A stretch of DNA of 64,000 nucleotides from Puffinus mauretanicus (taxonomy: Eukaryota; Chordata; Aves; Procellariiformes; Procellariidae). Made by a program: the position numbers and the translations under genes. The stretch spans positions 17,664 through 81,663 of the forward strand of contig JAJKFH010002767.1 of assembly GCA_023333565.1 (NCBI GenBank). The letters are read 5' to 3'. The notes under the pieces were generated by a model, which saw only the letters and a program-made list of their open reading frames with translations, was not told where the DNA came from and did no database searches. This document shows positions 1-10,110 of this stretch, one piece after another. Numbering within the stretch: position 1 is the first letter of the stretch; every line of letters begins with the position of its first letter.

Positions 1-412
1 TTCTCCTGAAGCCCAGGGTCATGAGCTTGCCTCTCAACCTCCTCCCTGCCTTCAGGATTCTCATGGTAACTGCAGCCAAGGCTGCCTTTGACCTTCACAT
101 TCCCAACAAGCCCCTCATTGTTCGTCAGTATGAGGTCCAGCAGAGCTCCTCATTGGCTCCTCTATCACCTGCACTCGAGGAAGCTTCTGGATTGCTTATG
201 TCCTTCTGTGTGTCCCTCCAACAGATATTGGAGTGGTTGAAGTCCCCATGAGGACCAGGGCTTGCAAATGCTAGGCTGCTCCTATCTCTGTAGGGGGCCT
301 CATCAGCTTGTTCTTCCTGGTCAGGTGGCCTGTAGCAGACACCCACTATAGTGTCCCCCCGTACCTGTCCTCTCTTTAATCCTAATCTATAAACTCTCAG
401 TATGCTCCTCAT
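1..412 (-). pseudogene. CR1 ORF2 endonuclease domain, decayed, partial
   Basis: The reverse-strand translation shows the exonuclease-endonuclease-phosphatase signature of CR1 ORF2. GDTIVGVCYRPPDQEEQ is followed by a MGDFNH-like block read here as HGDFNHSNICW, then an EEPTRR-like block read as GANEELCWTSY. Sequence closer to the left edge still matches in a shifted frame (LTNNEGLVGNVKVKGSLGCS). In an active element this domain nicks target DNA to prime reverse transcription. The frame is broken just left of position 125, and the protein is cut by the window edge, so it is not functional. The reverse transcriptase domain is not in the window. Confidence 0.85.
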
Positions 413-835
413 CCATCCCCAGACAGAGCTTCAGCTGCTCTCTCACATAAATGGTAACTCCCCCTCCTCATCTTCCCAGCCTGTCCTTCCTGAAGAGCCT
501 GTGTTCCTCTGTTGCAACACTCAGGTCATGGGAGCCATCCCACCATGTCTCCATGACTCTGCAGCTGCACACAGATCTCTAACTCCTCCAGTTTATTCTG
601 CATACCACATGCATTAGGGTACATGCACTTTAGAGAGGCACCCCAGCATGCTGATTTCCCAAAAGGGAAATGTATGCAAGTGCTGGAGGTGTTAAGCCCC
701 ATTTGGTTTGTGTTCTGTTCCCGTTACATCACCCCATGCCCTTTGCTCATCAACCCTGTCCATCACTCTCTCACAGGGCTGTTGGTTACTCTTTCTCTCC
801 CCCATCATTTCTAGTTTCAAGCGCTCCTTACCAGG

Positions 836-1217
836 TCAGCCATCCTGCTGGCAAAGGTACCCTTGGCCGCTTGGTGACATGGATGCTGTCTCTCCCCAAC
901 AAATGCTGACCTGTAAATAAGGTCCCATGGTCACAGAACCCAAAACCTGACACCAGCACAAGTTCCACAGCCAATTATTGACTTGTCGTGTTAGTGCCCT
1001 TCTTACACCCTTTCCTCTCACTGGTAGGATTGAGGAGATGACTACCTGGGCCCCTATGCCCTTGACTACCTCCCCCAGAGCTGCATAGTCATTTTTGATA
1101 ATGTCTAGGTTGCTCCTGGCAGTGTCATTGGTGGCCATATGGAAGAACATCATGGGGTAATACCGAGAGGGTCAGACAAGCTTTGACAATCCCTCCACAA
1201 CATCTTAGAGCCAGGTC
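836..1217 (-). pseudogene. CR1 ORF1 C-terminal esterase-like part, decayed
   Basis: The reverse-strand translation contains PMMFFHMATNDTARSNLDI, then YAALGEVVKGIGAQVVISS and ILPVRGKGVRRA. These are the characteristic blocks of the CR1 ORF1 C-terminal SGNH-hydrolase-like domain, including the TNDTAR block. Upstream of the methionine the homology continues through stops to the LTR boundary (a GTWL-DVVEGLSKLV stretch). ORF1 of active CR1 encodes an RNA-binding and esterase-like protein needed for retrotransposition. The catalytic integrity cannot be judged in this broken copy. It continues on the other side of the LTR at 2462. Confidence 0.85.
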
Positions 1218-1222
1218 CCATG
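1218..1222. repeat. Target-site duplication (CCATG), left copy
   Basis: This 5-bp direct repeat matches 2457-2461 exactly and abuts the TG...CA ends of the LTR. It marks the staggered cut made by the retroviral integrase. Confidence 0.75.
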
Positions 1223-2456
1223 TGTCACGGATAAGTGGTTTTGAGGCCGCTTAAAGAGTCACTGGCAAAGGTATCAGCAAAAGGTGATTTTAATAGAAAT
1301 TTGTAAAAGCACAATTTAACAGAATTCGATGGCAAGGTTCACTCTATTACTTATTACATGCATTAAGTATACAGAGGGAAAATTGTGTCAGAATTGTGTT
1401 GGAATGATTTATAGAAAGACCAAGAACAAAAAAGGTAAGGAAGACCCTCCCATTGAGTCATGAGGTTCAGAGTAGACCCCCTTGCTTTCTACACTCCTTC
1501 TCAGAGAGGAGTCTAGGTGTGGCTGGATCTACCCTTAGTCTCAGATCTGGTCAACGGTTTATGCCTAAGGGGTTATATATGTTTAGCAGCGACCTAGAGT
1601 TCATTCACAGTTTTAAGGCAGATCATAAGATTTTGACCGCACTTAATCATTGACTAATTTAACAGTTACAAAGCAAGTTAATCAAGTTTACTACAATTAC
1701 TAAATTACAAATTATGCTTATTGTTAGTTATCTAAACCAAAACACACACAAAAACTATAGATGTATTCACACACAAGGGACCATAGCTAGATAAATTCAT
1801 GAAAGACAAAGGCCTATAGCTAAAGATAAAGATACCGGTTAAAAATTCCCTCGAGTCTGTGAAATACTCACGTTAAATGTCTTGGCATTTCTCAACGGGC
1901 AAAGGGTTAAGCCCCGAAGAGTGTCTCAGTCAAGGAGTGTTTCAGCCCAGGTTCAGACAGTCCTCCGAACATCACAAACGTGAGAGTTTGAACTCGGAGG
2001 GGCATCCCACTCAGAGGGAGACTCTGGGCGCAGCCCACTGCGGTCCAGGAGAACTCAAAGGGTCTTGCTTGGGACCACTGTTTGTAGGTTTGTAAGATGA
2101 TTGGCTTTAGTCATCAGTAAATTTCATCTTAGCCACTATCCGAGGTGGTCTGGGGTAGTTACTATGGTATTGTTCCAGGTAACAATGGTATCATTCCACT
2201 TGAGCTATGATTCAGGCAGGGAATGCTTCAGGGCTGTCAGAGATGACAAATTATCCCCTGCTTTTGTTCCCTACCTTGATCAGGTAGCCAGTGTTCCTGG
2301 AACGATCAGTGTCGCTCCCCATCTTAGCCATGCAAGAGTGCCTGGTACGGTCAAGGGATGCTCAACCATCGAACTCGTTACAGAATGGCTAAGGCCTAAC
2401 AGGAGTTCCTGAGATCATAGCGTGGCCCAGGGGAAGGGGGGAAAAGCACCACCACA
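1223..2456 (-). mobile_element. Solo LTR of an endogenous retrovirus, 1,234 bp, inserted in CR1 ORF1
   Basis: On the reverse strand the element starts TGTGGTGG and ends GTGACA, so it has the TG...CA ends of an LTR. It is flanked by the same 5-bp sequence CCATG at 1218-1222 and 2457-2461, a perfect target-site duplication. The CR1 ORF1 reading resumes on both sides, which independently fixes the boundaries. On the reverse strand a TATATAA box lies at 1573-1579 and an ATTAAA signal at 1289-1294, about 70 bases before the 3' end, which is the expected U3-R-U5 order. No gag, pol or env similarity is seen, so this is a solo LTR left by recombination. It is long for an LTR. A 5-bp duplication fits ERVL or ERV1 groups; I cannot name the family. 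Confidence 0.8.
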
Positions 2457-2461
2457 CCATG
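2457..2461. repeat. Target-site duplication (CCATG), right copy
   Basis: Partner of the copy at 1218-1222. One copy belongs to the original CR1 ORF1 sequence (around a CLPG-like codon run), and the other was created at integration. Confidence 0.75.
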
Positions 2462-3086
2462 GCAGGCAGCAAAACTCTCCAAATGATAGATCGGATCAGC
2501 TTCTGTCCCCCCCAGCAGGGACTCACCCACTACTGTCACTCACTGCTTCTTCCTGGTGGTCTTGCACGGTTTAGGGTTATGTGGCCCAGATCCTTTGCTT
2601 GAAAGCACATCTGGCTCCTCTTCAACTTTGAGGTGGTGAACCTATTTTGCAGTTGTATGCTGTTAAGTGGGGCATGAGCCTTCCTCTTGGTGCCAGAAGA
2701 CACCAGCCTCTATCCTTGTCCTTGTCCAGAGGTTTCACTTACCTTGATAGTGGGGGTAGACTCTGCCTGCTTCTCTATTGCAAGTGGGAACCGAGGATCT
2801 TCAAGCTATTGGGTCTTAGAGCAGATGCTGTTTATCTCCCTCTGATGCTGTGCAGTCTGCTCATAGCTCCCATAACTCCACCACTTGGCAGCACAGTTCT
2901 GCCAAGATGGCATACTCCTGCAGGACATTGCTCCTGGCCCCAGAGCAAGCCCCAGGTGCTCCAGCCTGGGACCTGGAGGGCTGCATCCAGCCTCCAAAGC
3001 TCCACCTGCATCAAAGCCTCTGCCCTGGCTGGGGCAACTGGGCCAACATCTGCTGGAGAAACTGCCCTGTGGTGCATCACCACCAT
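2462..3086 (-). pseudogene. CR1 ORF1 N-terminal and central part, decayed
   Basis: This is the continuation of the ORF1 broken by the LTR. On the reverse strand, near the LTR, the VVVGDSLLRGTEA motif of CR1 ORF1 is recognisable as a degraded VVGESLLGG-TEAD. It is preceded by a basic stretch reading TVQDHQEEAVSD. Further upstream are the coiled-coil-like lines LAELCCQVVELWEL and SRLHSIRGR, which match the CR1 ORF1 leucine-rich region before a REINS-type block. Several stops and frame changes are present. The N-terminal limit is uncertain: a start codon near 3086 opens a frame, but I do not recognise its first 20 residues. Confidence 0.75.
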
Positions 3087-3545
3087 ATCTGAAACTGGTT
3101 ATTCTGGTACGAGTTCAGCTGAGGACCCCTTCTTTACACTCCTCTGCACAAACTGCTTCCTCTCAGAGCTGTGCCCTGGGTCTGGCTCTTACACAGGGTT
3201 CATCCCGAGGGTGATGGACCCTCCCTAATCAGGGGCAGCTGCAACACAGGCTCCAGGCACCCTGGGTGAAGGGCAGGTTGTTAGAAGCTGTTAGAGCTTC
3301 CTCAGGCCCACACCCGTGTGGCTCGCCTTACCTCGTCCTTGCCTGACAGCAGCAGGCTCCCTTGAGTTTCTCAGGCGGTTTCCAGGCGTTCCTCAAAGGA
3401 CCCCAAAAGGTCCAGGAGCTCCCAGAGCAGAGCCCAGAGACTGCTGCACAAACTGCTGCCTCCATTAGCCGCTGGCATGCAGAAAGCTTTGGAGAGCTTG
3501 AGGATACCCATTTGATCATCAGGAGACTGTGGCGAGGAGGACAAG
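3087..3545 (-). mobile_element. Probable CR1 5' UTR or promoter part
   Basis: The sequence continues without a break upstream of ORF1 on the reverse strand. It is GC-richer than the single-copy DNA beyond it and reads like the CR1 5' region. I recognise it only by position and general character, so this is an inference. Beyond about 3545 the sequence becomes AT-richer and unfamiliar. Confidence 0.45.
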
Positions 3546-6500
3546 CTCTTATGGAACTAATGATCTGATAGGGTTGAGATTTGTTTTAGCTGTATAATGA
3601 ACCACATCAGCAAACTCGCAGCCTTGTGTAATTGGAGGTGAGCTTTGACAATTCGCAGACCTCACACTTACCCACAGCCTGGCACGTGATCCCCACAGCA
3701 CATCTGGCAGACTAAGTGTTCTCCAGGAACAGGACTGGCTGCAGTTGGTCCGATTACCCTTCCTCCTCTCCAGTCCACATGGTTTGCTCAGGCTATGCCA
3801 CAATGTACCTGTAAGAAGAAGCATCCTTGCACGTGCAAAGCAATGTAACAGAAAAGCTACTTTAGTACAAAGGCACCAGAATATCCTGGAAATCCTCTTG
3901 TGAAGCCCACAGGCCCTTCATGCAGTGTTGGGCGTTTCATAGACTGCTTCTGGTTGCCATGCCAAGATACTTTCTGCTGCAATGGAAGGAGAGGGAGAAA
4001 AAATACCCCAGATCTGTGAAGCCGTCACAGCTCAGTGGCAAAGGCTCGCACACGTGTCATGGAAGGGAAGACGTGCACCTGGCGTTTATGTTCACAGGGC
4101 ACGCTTGATGCTGACTCTACGTTTAATTATTCCCAAGAATGTGGGGCTGAATGGCTCCAGGGAACAGTACTAGGAAACAAACCCTTTAAGCCCTGGATCA
4201 CTTGCTTAAGCCCAGCCTAGGACACTAGTCCCTTAAAGTTATTACTGTCTTCATGCTAACTTGTGAGAGGCATCAGTGTCCTTAAAAGTGGTTGCTAGCA
4301 GACAGCTACCTATGTAATGATCCTCTAGACATTATATGAGTTTCACTGTCAGTGCCAGGATAGTAGTAATGGTAACGTGTATTTTGATGCCAAAACAGAG
4401 CTTGGGCCATGAGTAAACTTCTGTCTTTGGTGCAGGTTTAGTTGCTGCCAGGTTACCCTTCCCAAATGCCAAACTCTTACTGGAAAGTAACAAAAGAAGT
4501 TGGGAATTTGCTTTGCTTTTTTACCAAAATTCAGAGGTGGTCTGGGTGTGGAATACTAACTGGATTGATCTACCAAATAATAGGAGTAGTATATGTTAAC
4601 ATGCCATCAAAGAGCCCATCAAAAATCTCTGACAGAGAATTCCCTTGAAAGAGTTATCAAAATACCACACAGTACAGCTACAACCAACTCTGCAGTCATG
4701 CAGCGATTTGATTTTGTAGTCGCTCTAACTCTTCTCAGAAAGACAATTACAGTATGCAAAATCAAAAGGCTGTGATTGATTAGCTGAATGCTGTCTTCTA
4801 AATACTGTGATTAATTTGCACATTCCACCATTTCAATGGCCACTGTTGCTCACCAGCTGAAGCTGTTGGGCTTATGCAAGACAAAATCTCATGAGGCAGG
4901 TGCAGTTTGTTCCTTTGTATGCTGCTGGTACATCTCTGGCCATCGCTACTCCACTAACCAGTATTCACTCATCACCTCAGTCAAGTCATGCTTTACAAGC
5001 AGGGCTCACTCTCCCAAGTTCCCAAATCATTGCAACGTGCAGCCTCCATCACCGCCAAGGTACCGTGGGCTTCTATCCCACTGTTTTCCATATCCCAGGA
5101 TATGGAAATCCATATTCATTTTTTGACGTGTTTTGCATTGAACATAAAATAAATGGGGAAAACAGGCAGTAGACAAGTTGTGGCCAGTTTATCCACGTCT
5201 CAGTTACAGTTTTGAATCAAAAAGTGACATCTTCCATGATTATGTTTTCCATCCTGCCAACCAGTAAAAAAAATGACACATGGGAATTATTGAAAGATTT
5301 TGGTTTTTTCCCCCTTGGCATTTACCTTGGTACTGCTTTGTATAAGGATGCCTATGAAATTATACAACAGTTATGAATACGTGTTAATTTTAAGGTTGAA
5401 ATAACATTAGTGGTGAGTACCTGCTCTTACTGCTCATTGTCACAAGAACAAGGCAACTACAGGGTCCAATATGTACAGGGACCTGAATTTTACATTCAGG
5501 CTGAGCTAGGCACAGCGTGCACAGAAGCCTTGCACCTGCACTGTGAGGGGGCTGAGCTCAGCACGCTCCTCCCAGCTGAACTGATGAAAACTTGAAATAA
5601 TGCAGTGACAGACAGTCCTTGGCTTTTGGATTTCTACTCCAAGTATCTGAAGTATTTGAAGAGGAAGATTACAAAGTGGTAAGTAGAAAACTTATCATAT
5701 GTTTATTGTTCTCTGTTTCTATTCCCCAACTGCTAAAACCCGACAGCATCGAGACTTTCTGAGACTTACCTCTCTGCCACTGTAGTAAACTAAGGGAAAG
5801 TGGGATTTCACTTAGCACATCAAGCACTCTGGAGTACAGATGCCTCTCTTTGTGGAGCAAATGGTTGTCATGGGCATCCACAGGCTTTTAAATTGCACTG
5901 TGCAGCACTGTTATTGGCATCTTAGCAAGATAAAAGGGCTTGCACTTTCTACCTGCCAGAAATTAAAGAGGTAGGAAAAAACCTACAGGGGAGCAGCAGC
6001 AGGCCTACCAGTGGAAGAGACCCAGGTGTCCCAAGCCTACAGCATGGAGAGCAGCACTGGAGATACAGAAGATGTCTCTACTGTTTCCCTTTTTTTGCTT
6101 CCTCCTAGCTATAGGCACAACTCATGTGTGTCAAGGTGTACAGAAAGCCAAACTTCCCTTGCTTTGTGGGTCACCTCAGCACCTCCTAGATCCCCAGCTT
6201 ACCAGCCTCCCTTCCAGGGGATTACAAACTGCAAGGTCTGTGCGTGAGAGCACACACACAGGGACAGCATCCAGGCACAAAAGCATGTCTCCAGGCAGCA
6301 TTGTGCATTTGAGGCAACTTCTATTAGGGTGGCCCACTATGGGGAAGAAACAGAGGGATCTTTGCTCAGGCAGGAAGAGATTGCTCTTGCTGCCGAGACT
6401 GCTTGTCCATCATTTTAAATTATTTGGTATTTATATAATCTAATCTGGTTAATCAGACACGCATTTCATTCCTTCTGAGTCATTTACAAGTGCATTATGT

Positions 6501-6839
6501 ATGTGCCAGACATTTGAACAGCTTGAATGTTTCTAGCGTGTCATCGATACTGGGATGCTGGCAGGTTCTCCCAAACCTGACACGGATTCAGACTTTGCCT
6601 CTACAGGCTGCCCAGGGAAAACAAAAGCTAAAATCTCACAGTAATATTTTACAGCAACTTGGCCTGTGCTTCTGTATTCAATATTTTTTTATCTTAAGCA
6701 ACAAAGGATATTGGTTTTTATGGTCCTTTCATGTGGTGGTCGAGTCAAAAGCCACAGCAGCTTAACAACCTGGAAGATTTTTCATTGTCTTGCTGCATTC
6801 AGCCCTTCTCAGGCTGCCTCCCCTTAGCTCTCCAAAGGT
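3546..6839. other. Single-copy sequence, no gene recognised
   Basis: No exon, RNA gene or known repeat is recognised here. Open frames are short and overlap on both strands. One pair (4836-5126 and 4891-5172) overlaps in two frames with no protein family I know. A perfect inverted repeat with 11-bp arms sits at 5085-5108. The stretch could be intergenic or intronic. Confidence 0.5.
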
Positions 6840-7630
6840 GAATCCAAGAAAATAATTAAAACTGTAATTTATTTATATATCTTCTGTACAGATATTATAG
6901 ATCCCACAATTGCTGTCTTCTAATTTATTCAGGCAATGTCCTTTTCGAGCTGATTGCAAGTAGATGTATTAGAGCAGAAGCCCATCCTGCAAGCAGAGCT
7001 GGCATGGTTGAATTATGAAGCTGTAATGGAGGCAGTGTCCGCAGCAGCTGGGGGAACCCGCCGTTGGGTTCCCGCAGCCTGGAAAGCCGGCTGGCAGCGC
7101 ACGCATCTGAAGAGCAGAAACCGCAGAATCGGGCTGATGACCAAGAGCCCAGGGACGAAAATTACCTTTTGCTTAATCCTTTCAGCAAAGGCATTGCACG
7201 TGTTTTCAGCAGCAGAGCCATGGTGCATCACCTGCGATACAGCGTCGTGTGTCCTTTCCTCCGGCTCATCCCTTAACGTGACAGGCCAGGAGATGAGCAA
7301 GGATCCTTCCATTCCGTTTGCTGGCGGGGATGCCTGCCTTCCCAAAGCGGGGGCTATTTTTTCACTTGAATATGTAATAGCTATCTCCACCTGGGTGACA
7401 GGCACCTTCCGTGACTCTCCAGGACGACATGACAACAGCAGAGCTCCAATTTTAATAGATTCCAAGTAGTTTTCACAGAGGAAAGCCTTAAAAACTCCCT
7501 GAGGAGAGATCATCAAGCAGAATGGCCCCTGGTGCCGGATTTATTAGCAGGCAGGATGGGGAGGTTGATGAGCCCGTGCAGCTGAGCTGACACGCTGTCA
7601 GACAGGACTCGTAATCCAATCAGTTACCTG
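6840..7630. promoter_or_regulatory. Candidate conserved noncoding element
   Basis: AT-rich sequence with several TAAT/ATTA cores (6850-6940) passes into a moderately GC-rich part. That part stays open on both strands for over 160 codons (6954-7469 forward, 7013-7516 reverse), although neither protein looks like a known family. A TGACA-CGC-TGTCA palindrome at 7587-7601 matches paired MEIS/TGIF-type sites. There is little simple sequence and no repeat. This texture is common in developmental enhancers. Conservation is not demonstrated here, so the call is an inference. Confidence 0.3.
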
Positions 7631-7929
7631 TCGGAGGGGACCGGTCTGGAGCTTCTGGGGAGCACCGTGCCACAGCCCCGCACACCGCAGCCCCTCACAC
7701 CGGCTGCCCCCTCCTGCGAGGGCATGCAGAACCCACAGCTTAGGTCAGGCTTTCTAGGACAGAGTAAGTCTGCCTGCACAGTTCAAATGTTGGAACTTCC
7801 CAAGCATCAGGATGGTTTTCCCAGGGAAGTCTGGGAAGACTCCAACGGCGAACAAGTCTGGATTGAATAAGAACTCCAGGCTTGCAAGCCCTATGAATAA
7901 CCTTAATTACAGTCATTAGAGGGTAGAAA

Positions 7930-7967
7930 TGTGTGTGTGTGTGTACATATATATATATATGTATATT
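7930..7967. repeat. (GT)n(AT)n dinucleotide microsatellite
   Basis: About seven GT units run directly into a tract of alternating AT with one ACAT interruption and a GTATAT end. Compound GT/AT tracts like this are typically length-polymorphic. Confidence 0.95.
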
Positions 7968-9239
7968 TCCAGCCTCTTATTACTATAAAGCTTTCAAAAC
8001 AGACGCTGAAACATAAAATATTAAAGTGTTTGCAGCTGCAAGGGCTGCTACCTCAGATGCTTTCCTTCTTGGTCTGCATGGTGCCCTTTTGTCTTCTTCT
8101 AGATACAATGATAGTGACATTAAACAAAAGAAAAAAATATATTAAGAGAAAGATACTTAATTTGCATATTTAAACAGTGAAAAGTTGAAAAATGCAAGAT
8201 ATAGCACTATCTGTGCCATAAAACAAACAAACAACAATAAAAAACAACCCCAAAGAACTAAAGCAGCCACAGTAACCGTTTGTAATGGAAAGTGCTGGGT
8301 TTCTTCCATATACCTATGGAAATGTTTTGTGCAGAAACAATGTCTCTCCTGCAAATCTTCACAAATAAGCATGGCTAGCTACACAAGGGTGAGAACCTGC
8401 GCTTCCTTAGAGTTGGGAGAGATGGCGGGGACGGCGGTGGGAGTGCTGCGGGGTGCAGCTGGGAGTCAGGTTTACCAAATCAGACTCCACCGGCAACCTT
8501 GCAGAGACAGTGAGGTGAAGGGGAGCTGTGGCGGCAGTGCTAACAGCGGTGGTTTGTGCCCAAGCTTGGTTGTGCATTTCAGGATTTTACTAGCTGCGGT
8601 GGCTAAATCCACTCATTCTGGGAAACAAGAAAACTACTTGAGGACGCACCCTTTGTCACGGAGCAGGCGGGTGACAGGTCCCTGCCCCGTTGTGACCACT
8701 GCTTAGGTGCACAGGGGCTCTGCCCCATGGCAGCTCTTCTGCCAGGAAAAAAGCATTAGACAGTATTGATTGCAAATCTGCTCCCCCTTCTCTTCTGCAT
8801 CCTACCACTTAATTCTGAGGAGGTCCATGGAGGCAGAGCACATGAATTTGAGCTCTGGGGATGTTTCCCGTTACTGTGTGCTCTACCTCTGTGGCTCCAG
8901 TCCCCAGTTTTTATGGTGGTCTCTCCGTGGGCTTCTCCTTCCATCAGTACAGGAGGGTTGTCGTCAGCTTCAGCAAACTCCCGAAGCAGGGCGGCCTGGA
9001 CTGCCAGCTCTCCACACTGTCCAGCCTCTTTGCGCTGCCCAGGCACAATGTCAGACTATCTCAGCCCTGCTGCTGCTGGAGAGGCCTGGCATGCTCAGAA
9101 CACTCACAGCTGAGGAGGAGCAGTGCAAGTGCAAGAAGTCGGGCTCTTATGCTTAATAACCCAAGGGTGATGTGCTGGATGGAGGGCCTGGAGGGTCCTC
9201 ATTGCTCAGTTAGTTTTGAAGTCAGTGGTGAGGCACTTT
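7968..9239. other. Single-copy sequence, no gene recognised
   Basis: There is an A-rich patch near 8130-8260, then mixed-composition sequence. Overlapping open frames at 8185-8706 and 8770-9250 show no family resemblance and no sign of coding constraint I can judge by eye. The sequence leads into the CpG island on its right. Confidence 0.45.
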
Positions 9240-10110
9240 GGCAGAGGTAGATCGCAGTCGTGGTGGGGTTTTCAGGGATGCTGATCCTCGTGTTTTGAGT
9301 GCCGGTGCCTGGGTACGCAGGACCCTGCTCGCGGGAAACACCCCGACTGCAGCACGGATGCTCTGGAGCCGGCAGGAGTCGAGCACGCCGGGAGGATTCA
9401 CTGGTGCGAAAGGCCGGAGCGCGCCAGGCACGGGTGAGCCCCGAGACGGAGGAGCTCTCCCCTGGGAAGGGACACCCGGCCCCGGGCTGTCCCGGGGCGG
9501 AGGAGCTCCCCGCGTCCCTCCAACACCACGGCCATGGCCGCTCTGCGCTTGCTGCGCACCCTGAAACCACCCGCCGTGCCCGCCGTCCTGCGGACCCCCG
9601 GCCCTGCCCGCTGCCCGGCGGGGCGGCCGGAGCTGCCGCCGGCGCCGTTCCCGCCTTCCCCCGGCAGGTGGTAGCGGCGGGCAGGAGACGCGCCGACCCC
9701 GGGCCGGCGGGCAGCGCCGGGGGAGCGAGCCCGGAGCCCCCCCGAAAGCGGGGAGGACGGGGCGCGGGCTGCAGGCTGCGGACGGAGGGCAGCCTGCAGC
9801 CTGGAAGGCGGCCGCCCCGGCCGGCCCGAGAGCTGTAGAGGGAACAGCACGGTCCAAACGAACGAAACGAAACCCGCCCGATTTCTTGTTTTCCCCCTAT
9901 TCGCCGAACGGCTTTACCACGAACTTGTTTTACCTTCCACGTTTCCACCGCATCTTGCCGTGACGAACACGCACAGCTGCAAGGGCCGGTGCAAGAGGCG
10001 GAGGCTGGGCCGGGGGGCTGCAGAACCCCCGTTCTGTCCCCGCTGCAGCGTGGAGGACCCCGGGCAAGGCAGCCCCTCTGCCCTGCCCCCAGAATCGGGG
10101 CCCGTCTCGT
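9240..10110. promoter_or_regulatory. CpG island, probable promoter
   Basis: CpG density is very high. Counting by eye gives 5 to 10 CpGs per 60 bases from about 9300 to 9840, against roughly zero to two in the neighbouring kilobases. GC content is far above the flanks. In birds such islands usually mark promoters of widely expressed or developmental genes. The island has no obvious TATA box, as expected for this promoter class. Direction of transcription is not certain. A possible forward first exon is at 9534-9667. Long open frames on both strands here (up to 249 codons) are explained by the scarcity of AT-rich stop codons. Confidence 0.75.
9534..9667 (+). other. Possible first coding exon with a mitochondrial-presequence-like peptide
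   Basis: An ATG in a good Kozak context (CACGGCCATGG) begins the peptide MAALRLLRTLKPPAVPAVLR and runs 46 codons to a stop at 9672-9674. The peptide is rich in Arg, Leu, Ala and Pro and lacks acidic residues in its first 30 positions, which is how mitochondrial targeting sequences look. A GT at 9668 after GGCAG could be a splice donor but is weak (GTGGTA). No downstream exon was recognised within the window, and I cannot name a gene. It may equally be a chance frame in GC-rich DNA. Confidence 0.2.

Larger units (their letters stand above)
1..3545 (-). mobile_element. CR1 LINE, reverse strand, interrupted by an LTR and running off the left edge
   Basis: CR1 is the dominant non-LTR retrotransposon of birds. 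Read on the reverse strand the order is a 5' UTR-like part (about 3090-3545), ORF1 (about 3086 down to 836, split by the LTR at 1223-2456) and the start of ORF2 (from about 415 to the left edge). The reading frames contain stops and shifts, so the copy is dead. It is unusual among the CR1 copies here because it keeps the 5' half, while the others are 3' remnants. The 5' boundary near 3545 is a guess from where CR1-like sequence fades into sequence I do not recognise. The rest of ORF2 and the 3' tail would lie to the left of the window. Confidence 0.85.

Noticed and set aside
2647..3228. 193-codon forward frame
   Set aside because: It is antisense to CR1 ORF1 and its 5' region. The reverse strand carries the recognisable CR1 motifs.
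9199..9948. Reverse frames of 249, 211 and 150 codons
   Set aside because: They lie in the CpG island, where stops are rare on all frames. The peptides are Ala/Arg/Pro/Gly-rich with no domain.
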